This document shows, one piece after another, positions 9,167 to 16,967 of a stretch of 64,000 nucleotides of DNA. The stretch is taken from NCBI GenBank assembly GCA_022181065.1, contig BQMY01000115.1, forward strand, positions 1-64,000, given 5' to 3'. Origin of the DNA: Melioribacteraceae bacterium. Lineage in GTDB: Bacteria; Bacteroidota; Ignavibacteria; Ignavibacteriales; Melioribacteraceae. Positions within the stretch are counted from its first letter, which is position 1. Every line of letters starts with the position of its first letter. Both the position numbers and the translations under genes were made by a program. Under the pieces are notes generated by a model that saw only the letters and a program-made list of their open reading frames with translations, did no database searches and was not told the origin of the DNA.

Positions 9167-10399
9167 ATGAAACTCCTTTATAATTGTTTTGCCGGTATAA
9201 GCGGGGATATGAACCTGGCGGCTATGTTAGACCTGGGAATGGATGAAAATGTCTTACGTGAAGAACTGTCAAAATTGGGAATGGACGATGAATTTGTACT
9301 GGAAATCACCAGGGACGAACGCTCAGGTATCTACGGAACCAAAGTAAATGTGAAGCTAACAGCTGAAGAAACACATTCTCATTCTGATCATCATGGTGAA
9401 CATTCCCATACGCATCATCACCATCATCATACACATGATCACAGCAGGAATTTTAATGATATTTCACTGCTCATAGACAACTCAAAACTCGAAAATAATA
9501 TAAAACAAACCGCAAAAGATATTTTCCTTGAAATAGCCAAGGCGGAAGCTAAAGTTCATAATAAAAGTGTAAGTGATGTACACTTTCATGAAGTGGGCGC
9601 TGTTGATTCTATTGTGGACATAGTTGGAGCGGCAATTTGTTATCATAAGATGGGGATAAAGGAAATTGTTTCTACTCCACCGGAAATGGGGGGTGGTTTT
9701 GTCAAGTGTCAGCACGGACTCATGCCAGTTCCCGCGCCCGCAACAGTTGAAATATTGAAAGGAATTGAATGTACCACAGGCGCGGTTGATAAGGAAATGA
9801 CAACACCGACCGGTGCAGCTATTCTAAAGGTTTTGGTGAACAAATTTGAGGCAAATCCGAATTATAGTATCAAAAGAACTGCTTATGGTGTTGGACACAG
9901 AGTGACAAAAATACCTAATCTGTTGAGATTATCCGAGATCACGGCCGAAAATGAGAATAACGAAAGCATTCAGAATGTGATAGATTGCAATATCGATGAT
10001 ATGACAGCCGAGAAAATAGCCTATCTCTCAGAAAAGTTGATGAATACAGGTGCTTTGGATGTAACTATTGCTCCAATAATAATGAAAAAGGGAAGACCGG
10101 CACACAAAATCTCGATACTTGTGACAGATGTTAAATTTGATGAATGCACCAACTTGTTGTTAAAAGAAAGTACAACAATCGGCTACAGATATTATAAAGT
10201 AAATAAAGTTGAATTACCTCGCGAGACTAAAGAAATATTCACTCCATGGGGTTTAGTTCACGAAAAAATAACGAAGTTACCGGATGGTTCAACTAAATCA
10301 AAATTAGAATTTGAGGATATCAAAAAAATTGCTGTCGAGCAGAATTATTCTCTGGAGGAAGCATACGGTTTAATCGTTGAATTTACAAATTCGCTATAG
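9167..10399 (+). CDS. larC: Nickel-pincer cofactor nickel insertion protein LarC
   Basis: 410 residues. The N-terminal MKLLYNCFAGISGDM is the LarC hallmark, and SDVHFHEVGAVDSIVDIVG and PAPATVEILKG are further family signatures. LarC inserts nickel into the pyridinium dithiocarboxylate mononucleotide using CTP, completing the nickel-pincer nucleotide cofactor of lactate racemase and relatives. A histidine-rich loop (residues about 65-90, with six consecutive His) probably binds or stores nickel. In some lactobacilli LarC is made by frameshifting between two frames. Here it is one uninterrupted frame. It lies 15 bp after the ferredoxin gene and 6 bp before larE. No larA is present in the window. 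Confidence 0.95.
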   Translation: MKLLYNCFAGISGDMNLAAMLDLGMDENVLREELSKLGMDDEFVLEITRDERSGIYGTKVNVKLTAEETHSHSDHHGEHSHTHHHHHHTHDHSRNFNDISLLIDNSKLENNIKQTAKDIFLEIAKAEAKVHNKSVSDVHFHEVGAVDSIVDIVGAAICYHKMGIKEIVSTPPEMGGGFVKCQHGLMPVPAPATVEILKGIECTTGAVDKEMTTPTGAAILKVLVNKFEANPNYSIKRTAYGVGHRVTKIPNLLRLSEITAENENNESIQNVIDCNIDDMTAEKIAYLSEKLMNTGALDVTIAPIIMKKGRPAHKISILVTDVKFDECTNLLLKESTTIGYRYYKVNKVELPRETKEIFTPWGLVHEKITKLPDGSTKSKLEFEDIKKIAVEQNYSLEEAYGLIVEFTNSL

Positions 10400-10405
10400 G
10401 AATGA

Positions 10406-11191
10406 ATGGAAAGACTTGAAAGATATATTGCCGGATTTGATAAAGTAGCGATTGCGTTTTCGGCCGGAGTAGATAGTACTTTACTTGCTTTTGCAGCCAA
10501 CAAGGTTTTGGGTAAAAACGCTCTCATCTATACTATTAAAACCCCGTATATGCCTGAATGGGAAATTAAATCTGCTGTAGAAATCGGCGAAAAATATGAT
10601 TTCAACCTCAAGTTTATTGAACTGGAAACTCCTGAAAGCATAAATAATAATCCTGATAACAGGTGTTATCTATGCAAATCCGTATTGTTTAAGGAAATCA
10701 TCCAAAAAGCAAATATGGAAAATGTGGATGTAATATTTGATGGCAGCAATGTTGATGACACAAAAGAAATTCGACCCGGAATGAGAGCTTTGCGTGAATT
10801 AGGTATTCGCAGTCCATTTATTGAGTTGAGTTTCAATAAGCATGAAATAAGGAGATTATCCAGGGAAACAGGTCTTCCCACCTGGGACACTCCTTCCAAT
10901 GCGTGTCTTCTTACAAGACTTCCTTACGATTTTCAGGTTAACCCGGAATTACTTAAAAAAGTGGAGACTGCCGAAAATATTCTCAGAAAGAACGGTTATA
11001 ATGATGTAAGAGTAAGACATCATGAAGAAATAGCCAGAATAGAATTACCAACATCAAAAATAGCCGTATTTATAAATGATGAGAACAGGGAAGTAATTAT
11101 CGAGAATATTAAAGCTCTGGGTTATAAATTCGTAACACTTGATTTGGAAGGTTATAAAACTGGCAGTATGGGCGATGGAGAAAACAGATGA
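10406..11191 (+). CDS. larE: Sulfur transferase LarE for nickel-pincer cofactor
   Basis: 261 residues. The PP-loop ATP pyrophosphatase motif is FSAGVDSTLL (about residues 18-27). CYLCK lies at about 88-92, and a cysteine in SNACLLTRLPY (about 167-177) aligns with the sacrificial cysteine of Lactobacillus LarE. LarE adenylates the carboxylates of the LarB product and converts them to thiocarboxylates, either by sacrificing its own cysteine sulfur or, in other subtypes, through an iron-sulfur cluster. With this single cysteine and no extra C-terminal cysteine cluster, the sacrificial type is more likely. The gene overlaps larB by 4 bp (ATGA), showing translational coupling. Confidence 0.94.
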   Translation: MERLERYIAGFDKVAIAFSAGVDSTLLAFAANKVLGKNALIYTIKTPYMPEWEIKSAVEIGEKYDFNLKFIELETPESINNNPDNRCYLCKSVLFKEIIQKANMENVDVIFDGSNVDDTKEIRPGMRALRELGIRSPFIELSFNKHEIRRLSRETGLPTWDTPSNACLLTRLPYDFQVNPELLKKVETAENILRKNGYNDVRVRHHEEIARIELPTSKIAVFINDENREVIIENIKALGYKFVTLDLEGYKTGSMGDGENR

Positions 11192-11970
11192 TCAGTAGTG
11201 AGAAGATAGAAGCAATAAAGAATATTATCGAAAACTCGGGGATAACCAGAGATGAGTTGGTGGCAGCTTTGAATTCGGATAAATATGCGGATCTCAGTCA
11301 TACATTACTTGATATTTCACGACAGGCAAGAAACGGTCAGCCTGAGGTGGTTTTTGGTGAGAATAAAACTGCTAAACAGATTTGTGAAATTATCTCCGCA
11401 ATGAGAGAGAATGAAATTCCCGTTCTCGTTACAAGAGTAAGCGAGGAAAAATTGGAAGAGATTATTAAAAATATACCTGATGCTGTTTATTGTGAAATAT
11501 CCCGGACTATAACAATCAAGGATGACGAGGCTATTCCAGATAATAAGGCAAAAGGGAATGTGAAAATTGTAACGGCAGGTACTTCTGACCTGAATGTGGC
11601 AATTGAAGCTCAAAAAACTTTACAAATAATGGGTTTCAAATCTGATATCATAAATGATGTTGGTGTTGCCGGTATTCATCGGTTATTTGCAAGACTGGAG
11701 GAAATAAAAAAAGCTGATGTTATTATTGTAATAGCAGGTATGGAAGGCGCACTGGCAAGTGTGATTGCAGGACTTGTTAGTCAGCCGGTTATTGCTGTGC
11801 CTACCAGTGTAGGTTACGGAGCAAATTTTAATGGAATATCAGCACTACTTGGTATGCTTACATCATGCAGTGGTGGTATAACAGTTGTGAATATAAATAA
11901 TGGGTTCGGTGCAGCAAGCGCTGCTATAAGAATTTTAAATAAAATTAAACATAATGGAGATATAAAATGA
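11188..11970 (+). CDS. larB: Nicotinic acid adenine dinucleotide carboxylase/hydrolase LarB
   Basis: 260 residues. The C-terminal half has the PurE-like fold motifs IVTAGTSDLNVAIEA, DVGVAGIHR, VIAGMEGALASVIAGL and VPTSVGYGANFNGISALLGM. LarB carboxylates and hydrolyses NaAD to give pyridine-3,5-dicarboxylate mononucleotide, the first step of nickel-pincer cofactor synthesis. The similarity to PurE can mislead annotation, but the helical N-terminal region and the larC-larE neighbours support LarB. A separate genuine purE lies at 18105. It overlaps larE at its start and a 55-codon gene at its end, both by ATGA. Confidence 0.94.
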   Translation: MISSEKIEAIKNIIENSGITRDELVAALNSDKYADLSHTLLDISRQARNGQPEVVFGENKTAKQICEIISAMRENEIPVLVTRVSEEKLEEIIKNIPDAVYCEISRTITIKDDEAIPDNKAKGNVKIVTAGTSDLNVAIEAQKTLQIMGFKSDIINDVGVAGIHRLFARLEEIKKADVIIVIAGMEGALASVIAGLVSQPVIAVPTSVGYGANFNGISALLGMLTSCSGGITVVNINNGFGAASAAIRILNKIKHNGDIK

Positions 11971-12134
11971 ATTTACTTACCTCTCTACTATTTATGCATC
12001 CGGGACACCACCACGATGGTAATTTCTGGAATCAATTAATCCACTTTGCTTCTACCTATTACGTATTTATCATCGCGGGATTGTTGGGATTATTTCTTGT
12101 CAAGAAGTTTCTGTTTAAGAAGCAGGCAGATTAG
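11967..12134 (+). CDS. Small His-rich single-span membrane protein coupled to larB
   Basis: 55 residues, starting in an ATGA overlap with the larB stop. The N-terminal part contains FMHPGHHHDGNFW with four His residues (11, 14-16), then a hydrophobic span (about 28-45, FASTYYVFIIAGLLGLFLV) and a basic tail KKFLFKKQAD. I do not recognise the family. The coupling and compact operon spacing argue that it is expressed with larCEB. A role in nickel binding, or as a membrane anchor for the redox proteins of the operon, is a guess from the histidines and context. No gene follows for 220 bp. Confidence 0.65.
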   Translation: MNLLTSLLFMHPGHHHDGNFWNQLIHFASTYYVFIIAGLLGLFLVKKFLFKKQAD

Positions 12135-12354
12135 AAAGTTTTCTAAAGAGTATTATGAATTTTACCTGCTAAAATAACGGGGAAAGTAACTCAGGATTTT
12201 TGTTTCATATTTTTAGCTGTAATTCATTTCTTTTATAAGTAAGATAAGTTAAGTGAAACAAATTAGGGTTTGGTTCTTTATTTTGTTTTTGTTAAAACTT
12301 TCTTTTTTATAAAAAATCTATATGTTGTTTCTTAAATAATTTAGGCGAAATCGT

Positions 12355-13320
12355 TTGAATATTAAGAAAAAAATATTGCTCTCATTTGTTGGCCTCAATG
12401 ATGCCGGAACTCTTGTAAGAGCCGAAGAGGGAACAATATTAACCGCTTTATCGGAAGAAAAATTTGATGGAGTAATTTTAATATGGAATGAAAATTCCAA
12501 CAGTGATATTCCTTTCGTCAAAATAGTTAGCCATTTGACAGAGCAGATAAAATCCCGCAATCTTGCCAAAACCGTACAATCTTACGAAATAAATCTCACT
12601 GATGTTACAGATCATAACCTCATTTACTCTGAACTTTTAAGATTAACAGAGCGACTCGATAAATCCTCATCCAGGTTCTACACTGCCGCCATCTCATCGG
12701 GTACACCGTCAATGCAGGTTTGCTGGATATTGATGGCAGAATCCGGAGATTTTGCTTCAGAAAACCCGCTAAGACTGATACGTGTTCGTGAGAAAAGATT
12801 TGGTAAACCGATCATTAACGAAGTTAAACTTGATACATCTCTTCCAAAAATTATCAGACTTGAAGAAGAGAATAATCAGCTAAAAAAGCAGCTACTCCCT
12901 CAAATTAAAATAAATACTACTACCGGAAATGTGCTGATTGGTGACTTTGAAATACCATTCTCCCCAAATCAGTACGCTTATTACAGGTATTTCGCCAAGT
13001 GTGTTTTGGAAGATAAAGGATATATGAGGGTATCAGGCTTTTTTGTAGATAGAGTATTTCTAGAAACAATACACAGGTACCATGAAGAAACTTTCCCCGA
13101 CCTTGATTTAATGAGGGAACCGTTAAAAGAACTCATTGAAAAAAATGGTGACTATCTTGTTACAAATTTCAGGAGCAACATCAGCAAAATAAATAAAGTG
13201 ATTGAAAAGAGTTTGGTTGATTCCGGATTATGTGGACATTATAAAATAAATCAAAAGGGCGCTAGAGGAGCTAAAATGTACGGTTTGGAGATACCGGCAG
13301 AAAAAATAATCATAAATTGA
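12355..13320 (+). CDS. CARF/RtcR-N-terminal-like domain protein with C-terminal helical/wHTH-like region
   Basis: 321 residues with a TTG start, supported by AGGCGA at 12343-12348. The N-terminal half resembles the ligand-sensing domain of RtcR, a CARF-type fold: KILLSFVGLNDAG at the start, FDGVILIWNE, and the signature AISSGTPSMQVCWILM (about 115-130). RtcR itself continues into a sigma-54 AAA+ domain, but here that domain is absent. Instead a coiled segment (about 165-180) leads to a domain starting SPNQYAYYRYFAKCVLEDKG, which could be a winged helix. CARF domains bind cyclic oligonucleotides or RNA ends in defence and RNA repair. The ATPase gene downstream has its own ribosome-binding site after 81 bp. 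Function is inferred and the exact family is not certain. Confidence 0.6.
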   Translation: MNIKKKILLSFVGLNDAGTLVRAEEGTILTALSEEKFDGVILIWNENSNSDIPFVKIVSHLTEQIKSRNLAKTVQSYEINLTDVTDHNLIYSELLRLTERLDKSSSRFYTAAISSGTPSMQVCWILMAESGDFASENPLRLIRVREKRFGKPIINEVKLDTSLPKIIRLEEENNQLKKQLLPQIKINTTTGNVLIGDFEIPFSPNQYAYYRYFAKCVLEDKGYMRVSGFFVDRVFLETIHRYHEETFPDLDLMREPLKELIEKNGDYLVTNFRSNISKINKVIEKSLVDSGLCGHYKINQKGARGAKMYGLEIPAEKIIIN

Positions 13321-13401
13321 AAATTGCCGTAATGTTGCCAAAATATTTACTGCTCAATATTGCTATATATTTGTGGTCAGTTAATAAAAAAAGAGAGAAC
13401 A

Positions 13402-15072
13402 ATGTTATACAGACTCGGATTTGAAAATTATAAATCATTCAAAGATTATACAGAACTGGAAATAAAACCAATTACAGTTTTTGTAGGACCAAACAGTGCA
13501 GGGAAAAGTTCGATCTTAAAACTGGTTAAATTGCTGGCTCAATCTGTGAATTACCCTAACCCAAAGGGTGGACTTAATCTAGATGGACCATACACAAAGA
13601 TAGCAAATCAAAAAGAGTTGTATTCAAAATTGACAAAACAGAATAGTTTTTATGCGGCTATTTTAACTGAATACATTTTTGAAATGTTTCCCAATGTTTG
13701 TTATGATGAACATCCACTAATTGCTGAATTTGTATTTAATGATAAAATAACCAAAGTAATACAACATACTTCTACACCAGGCAAACTGAAAACCAGTAAG
13801 TACCTTCCAGCCTTAAGAGTTTCTGAATTTTTAATTAGTGATAGGATTACTGATAATGATATCAAAAAAGTTAAAAGAAAATTGAAAAAAAAATTTCAGG
13901 AAAAATTTAGTAATGAGCTTTTTGAAAAATTAAAGAAAGGCCTAAAAAAAGATTTTCTTTGTCCTTCGGTTAGTGAAATTATCGATACAGTTGTTGATGT
14001 TGAGCTAAAAACAGAACGTAATTTTTTTCTACATCCAATGGGTCTTAGGTACGTATTCGGTGCAATTTCCCATACTGGAATTAAAAAAGATTACAAGCGG
14101 TATTGTAAAGAAATTCCTGATAGTTTTGATATATCTAAATATGAAGTGTCGAGTGAAATCTTTTACCCAAAATCGGTAGCATCATTAGTAAATGATATTC
14201 AGAAATTAATAATTGCTTTAGAATCTGCTTCAAATGAGGACGAAATTGTTGGTATATCTTCAAAAATTTTAAAAAACATTGGTTATTTGGCCTTGGAAAC
14301 ATTTATTGAGAATATAACTCAAAATGATGAAATCCAGCGTTTAATAAATTATAATGAGAGCTTGCAAGATACATTTAAAAGCTTTATAAACATACCGCCA
14401 TTGAGGGAGCATCCACATGCCTACTATGATGTTACAAATTTGAAAAATTATTTGGGTTTGCCTGAACACATTAATGCTGAAATGATCACAAGTCCCGAAT
14501 TTTTTAATAATTTGAATTACTTGTTAAAATTGTTAGGGTTTACTTATCAAATTTCTATAAAACAAATAAATCCTTCGAAATTTGCGGATCAACTTTATTA
14601 TCTGGAACTTGTTGACTTAACCAGTAATAAACACGTAAAGATTAATAATGTGGGATTTGGTATTTCTCAAGTCTTACCTATTTTGGTCTCCTTATTAATT
14701 GGTGAAAAATCCATTACTATTATTGAACAACCAGAATTGCATCTACATCCTAATTCACAATTTGAACTAAGTCAATTGTTCTCAGTAATTTATTCAGATT
14801 ATGAAGCTATTGGTTCTGAACACCCTTCGTATGGTAGATATTTAATTGAAACACATTCCGAACATTTTATCAGAGGTTTACAAGTTCAGGTTGCTGAGAA
14901 AAAACTTAAGGCTGAAGATATTGCTATACACTATGTTTCAAAAGACGAAACAGGGTGCAGCCATGTTAAGATAATGGAATTGGATGAGAAGGGTTTCTTT
15001 AAAGAAGAATGGCCTGAAGGATTTATGGATATAGCATACAAAGCTTCCAAAAAAATGTTGTTTGGAGGTTAG
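13402..15072 (+). CDS. AAA family ATPase with DUF3696-like C-terminus (OLD/SMC-type)
   Basis: 556 residues from the ATG at 13402, which follows AAGAGAG. An in-frame TTG at 13360 is less likely. MLYRLGFENYKSFKDY opens an ABC/SMC-type ATPase, with Walker A GPNSAGKSS (about residues 31-39). The C-terminal half has the signature region VGFGISQVLPILVSLL, Walker B IIEQPELHLHP, and ETHSEHFIRGL. The tail VSKDETGCSHVKIMELDEKG followed by WPEGFMD is typical of DUF3696 proteins. The middle 300 residues are a poorly conserved helical insert. Such single-gene ATPases are common in phage-defence islands paired with an effector. The next gene starts directly after the stop, so the two are probably one functional unit. 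Confidence 0.85.
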   Translation: MLYRLGFENYKSFKDYTELEIKPITVFVGPNSAGKSSILKLVKLLAQSVNYPNPKGGLNLDGPYTKIANQKELYSKLTKQNSFYAAILTEYIFEMFPNVCYDEHPLIAEFVFNDKITKVIQHTSTPGKLKTSKYLPALRVSEFLISDRITDNDIKKVKRKLKKKFQEKFSNELFEKLKKGLKKDFLCPSVSEIIDTVVDVELKTERNFFLHPMGLRYVFGAISHTGIKKDYKRYCKEIPDSFDISKYEVSSEIFYPKSVASLVNDIQKLIIALESASNEDEIVGISSKILKNIGYLALETFIENITQNDEIQRLINYNESLQDTFKSFINIPPLREHPHAYYDVTNLKNYLGLPEHINAEMITSPEFFNNLNYLLKLLGFTYQISIKQINPSKFADQLYYLELVDLTSNKHVKINNVGFGISQVLPILVSLLIGEKSITIIEQPELHLHPNSQFELSQLFSVIYSDYEAIGSEHPSYGRYLIETHSEHFIRGLQVQVAEKKLKAEDIAIHYVSKDETGCSHVKIMELDEKGFFKEEWPEGFMDIAYKASKKMLFGG

Positions 15073-15942
15073 ATGAATCAGGAAATAGTTATTACCGATA
15101 ATCTTATTGATTATTTTGAGAATAATCCTTTAACCTTTACAAATATAACCTCCAAATTGCTCGTTGATATAATTGAACAAAATAAAATCTGTGATACCAA
15201 AAACAGAGATATTTTTTCATCGATTGTCAAAAAGATTGATACCCTATCAAATAAAAATATTCAGCAGGCATATTTTAATTTGTTTGAGAATTGGTTAGCA
15301 TCCTCGCGAATCATAGAGTGTAACGAAAATAATCATGAAAGTATTGCTCTAAACTCTAAAGACTGTATCCTTTTAGATTGCGATTTAAAAGAAAATCAAA
15401 TCAGAAAAAAAGCTATTAAACAACCTGAACTGGAATTCCACAACGATAAAAGTTTTATCAAGCCTGAACCATCGCAAAGATTAAAAAATCTTCCTTTTGA
15501 GCTAAAACTTGAAAAAGATATACCATACGATCTCGTAAAAATATTGGAGCCTTTTTTAAGGGGGAGCGGTGAGATTATTCTTAAAGACCCATATTTATAT
15601 AATTCCAAAGCTTTATTTAACCTGAGGAACATATTAAAAAATGTGGAATCGAGGGAATTTAAAATTATCACATATTCGAAGCATTATTACTTGAATCATG
15701 GAGGTAATGAAAAAGATTATCATGAATTTGAAAAATGCATTAAGGAATTTAGAAAAGTTGGTTACAAGGTATCAATTGAAAATTACAAAGCAGGGGGGCA
15801 TAAGGAAAGGTTTATTAAAACAGAGAAAGTTGTAATAACACTACCCGGTGGTTTAGATTTTTTTGATAACGAGGGGAAGCCTAATCTCAAGTATGAAAAT
15901 GAAGAGGCTTATCTCCGCGTTGATTTTATTAAATTAATTTAA
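15073..15942 (+). CDS. Hypothetical protein with possible PLD-like (MIT_C-type) C-terminal domain
   Basis: 289 residues, starting at the base after the ATPase stop. The N-terminal 120 residues are not recognised. From about 160 the sequence EPFLRGSGEIILKDPYL suggests a first beta-helix unit, and HKERFIKTEKVVITLPGG plus LDFF (about 246-267) recalls the HxRxI...GxGLDxF region of the phospholipase D-like fold seen in MIT C-terminal domains. A full HKD motif is absent, so nuclease or lipase activity is uncertain. It may be the effector or substrate-binding partner of the ATPase. Codon use is AT-rich like the ATPase. It is the last gene before a tRNA-Ser gene. Confidence 0.55.
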   Translation: MNQEIVITDNLIDYFENNPLTFTNITSKLLVDIIEQNKICDTKNRDIFSSIVKKIDTLSNKNIQQAYFNLFENWLASSRIIECNENNHESIALNSKDCILLDCDLKENQIRKKAIKQPELEFHNDKSFIKPEPSQRLKNLPFELKLEKDIPYDLVKILEPFLRGSGEIILKDPYLYNSKALFNLRNILKNVESREFKIITYSKHYYLNHGGNEKDYHEFEKCIKEFRKVGYKVSIENYKAGGHKERFIKTEKVVITLPGGLDFFDNEGKPNLKYENEEAYLRVDFIKLI

Positions 15943-16028
15943 TCAAATCAAATGATGAATTGAATATCATATCTATCTCACATCGACTAATGGAGACCAA
16001 CCAACAATAAAATTCAAATCCTCTAACT

Positions 16029-16056
16029 GGGTTCCCGCTTTTGCGGAAATGACAAT
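16029..16056. repeat. Degenerate REP-like hairpin
   Basis: TTCCCGC followed by TTTT and GCGGAA resembles the widespread ...TTCCCGC...GCGGGAATGACA repetitive element, with one base missing from the second arm and GAAATGACA after it. I see only one copy in the window, so repeat status rests on recognition. Confidence 0.35.
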
Positions 16057-16079
16057 GAAAAATTAACTTAATCCTTTAA

Positions 16080-16115
16080 AAAAGAAGAAAGGCTTCCAAA
16101 AAAATGAAAGCCTTT
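16080..16115 (-). terminator. Terminator of the tRNA-Ser transcript
   Basis: On the minus strand AAAGGCTT pairs with AAGCCTTT (plus-strand 16088-16095 and 16108-16115), followed by a T-rich TTCTTCTTT tail. It lies two bases beyond the tRNA 3' end. Confidence 0.75.
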
Positions 16116-16117
16116 TG

Positions 16118-16206
16118 CGGAGAGGGCGGGATTCGAACCCGCGATACCCCGTTAGAAGTATGACGGTTTAGCAAACCGTTGGTTTCAGCCACTCACCCAC
16201 CTCTCC
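16118..16206 (-). tRNA. tRNA-Ser (anticodon GCU)
   Basis: Read on the minus strand, the acceptor arms GGAGAGG/CCTCTCC pair over 7 bp with discriminator G. The anticodon arm is ACGGT-TTGCTAA-ACCGT, with GCT as anticodon. A long variable arm (ATAC...GTAT) marks a class II serine tRNA, and the T arm is GCGGG-TTCGAAT-CCCGC. The CCA end is not encoded. The 3' end faces the ATPase/PLD-like module, the usual side for integration of mobile islands, although no duplicated tRNA end is visible in the window. Confidence 0.96.
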
Positions 16207-16333
16207 GTGACATAGTGACCTAGTCAATAATGTAAACCGAAATATATAAAGAATAGCGCCAAAACAAAAATAAAAATCGTAATAATTCGTAAATATTTTT
16301 ATCTTTCGATAACAATAAATCCGGGGTGGAAAA

Positions 16334-16966
16334 ATGAAAAAAATTACTTTTAGTATTCTGTTTTTATTTTTGATTTCTTTGTCGAATCTGATGGCAATTA
16401 GCGGTGATCAGGAAGAACGTAAACTGTCCGAATTCTCGGATATTGAAATATCGGGCGCATTTACAGTAAAGATAATTGTTGGCGAAGAGCAGGAAGTGAT
16501 CGTTGAAACAAAAGATCCTGACCATCTGGACAATGTCATTACAAAAGTTAAAGGGTCATCCTTAATAGTTGAAATGGAAAAATCATGGTTTCAGGATTTC
16601 GAGGCGAAGATTTTCGTTAAAGTGAAAAAATTGGAAACAATTCAATCTTCTGGAGCAAATTCGATTAAAGTGCGGGGTATCGACACGGATCGTTTTAAAT
16701 TAAGTAATAATGGTGCCGGCTCAATCGATCTTGAAGGAAAAGCGGATTATGTATTGTTCAGCGTATCCGGGGCAGCTTCCATTGACGCTAAAGATTTGAA
16801 AGCTGAAGATGTTAAGATTAATATAAGTGGTGCTGCTAATGCCAGTGTTTATGCCTCTGAATCTGTTTCAGGCGATGTAAGTGGCGTTGCTAATTTGAAT
16901 TATTACGGTAATCCCAGGCATGTGGATGTTGATGATTCAGGTATGGGTAGTGTAAACAGGCGATAA
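16334..16966 (+). CDS. GIN-domain (DUF2807) secreted protein
   Basis: 210 residues. A signal peptide (MKKITFSILFLFLISLSNLMA) precedes a putative auto-transporter adhesin head GIN domain. The core is EFSDIEISGAFTVKIIVGEE, followed by repeating beta-strand units with G-A/S-x-S pattern (SSGANSIKVRGI, NNGAGSIDLEG, VSGAASIDAKDL, ISGAANASVYA), which form a right-handed beta helix. The family is typical of Bacteroidota and relatives and is thought to sit in the periplasm or on the surface. Function is unknown. It starts 127 bp after the tRNA region and lies 1 bp before purK, but a functional link to purine synthesis is unlikely. Confidence 0.85.
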   Translation: MKKITFSILFLFLISLSNLMAISGDQEERKLSEFSDIEISGAFTVKIIVGEEQEVIVETKDPDHLDNVITKVKGSSLIVEMEKSWFQDFEAKIFVKVKKLETIQSSGANSIKVRGIDTDRFKLSNNGAGSIDLEGKADYVLFSVSGAASIDAKDLKAEDVKINISGAANASVYASESVSGDVSGVANLNYYGNPRHVDVDDSGMGSVNRR

Positions 16967-16967
16967 T

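Noticed and set aside
11188-11970. Annotation of this gene as a second PurE
   Set aside because: The PurE-like C-terminal fold is shared with LarB, and the N-terminal region and larC/larE neighbours fit LarB. A true purE is at 18105.
15943-16117. Duplicate of the tRNA-Ser 3' end marking an island boundary
   Set aside because: I looked for a second copy of the T-arm and acceptor sequence through 12135-16117 and found none, so no attachment site is claimed.
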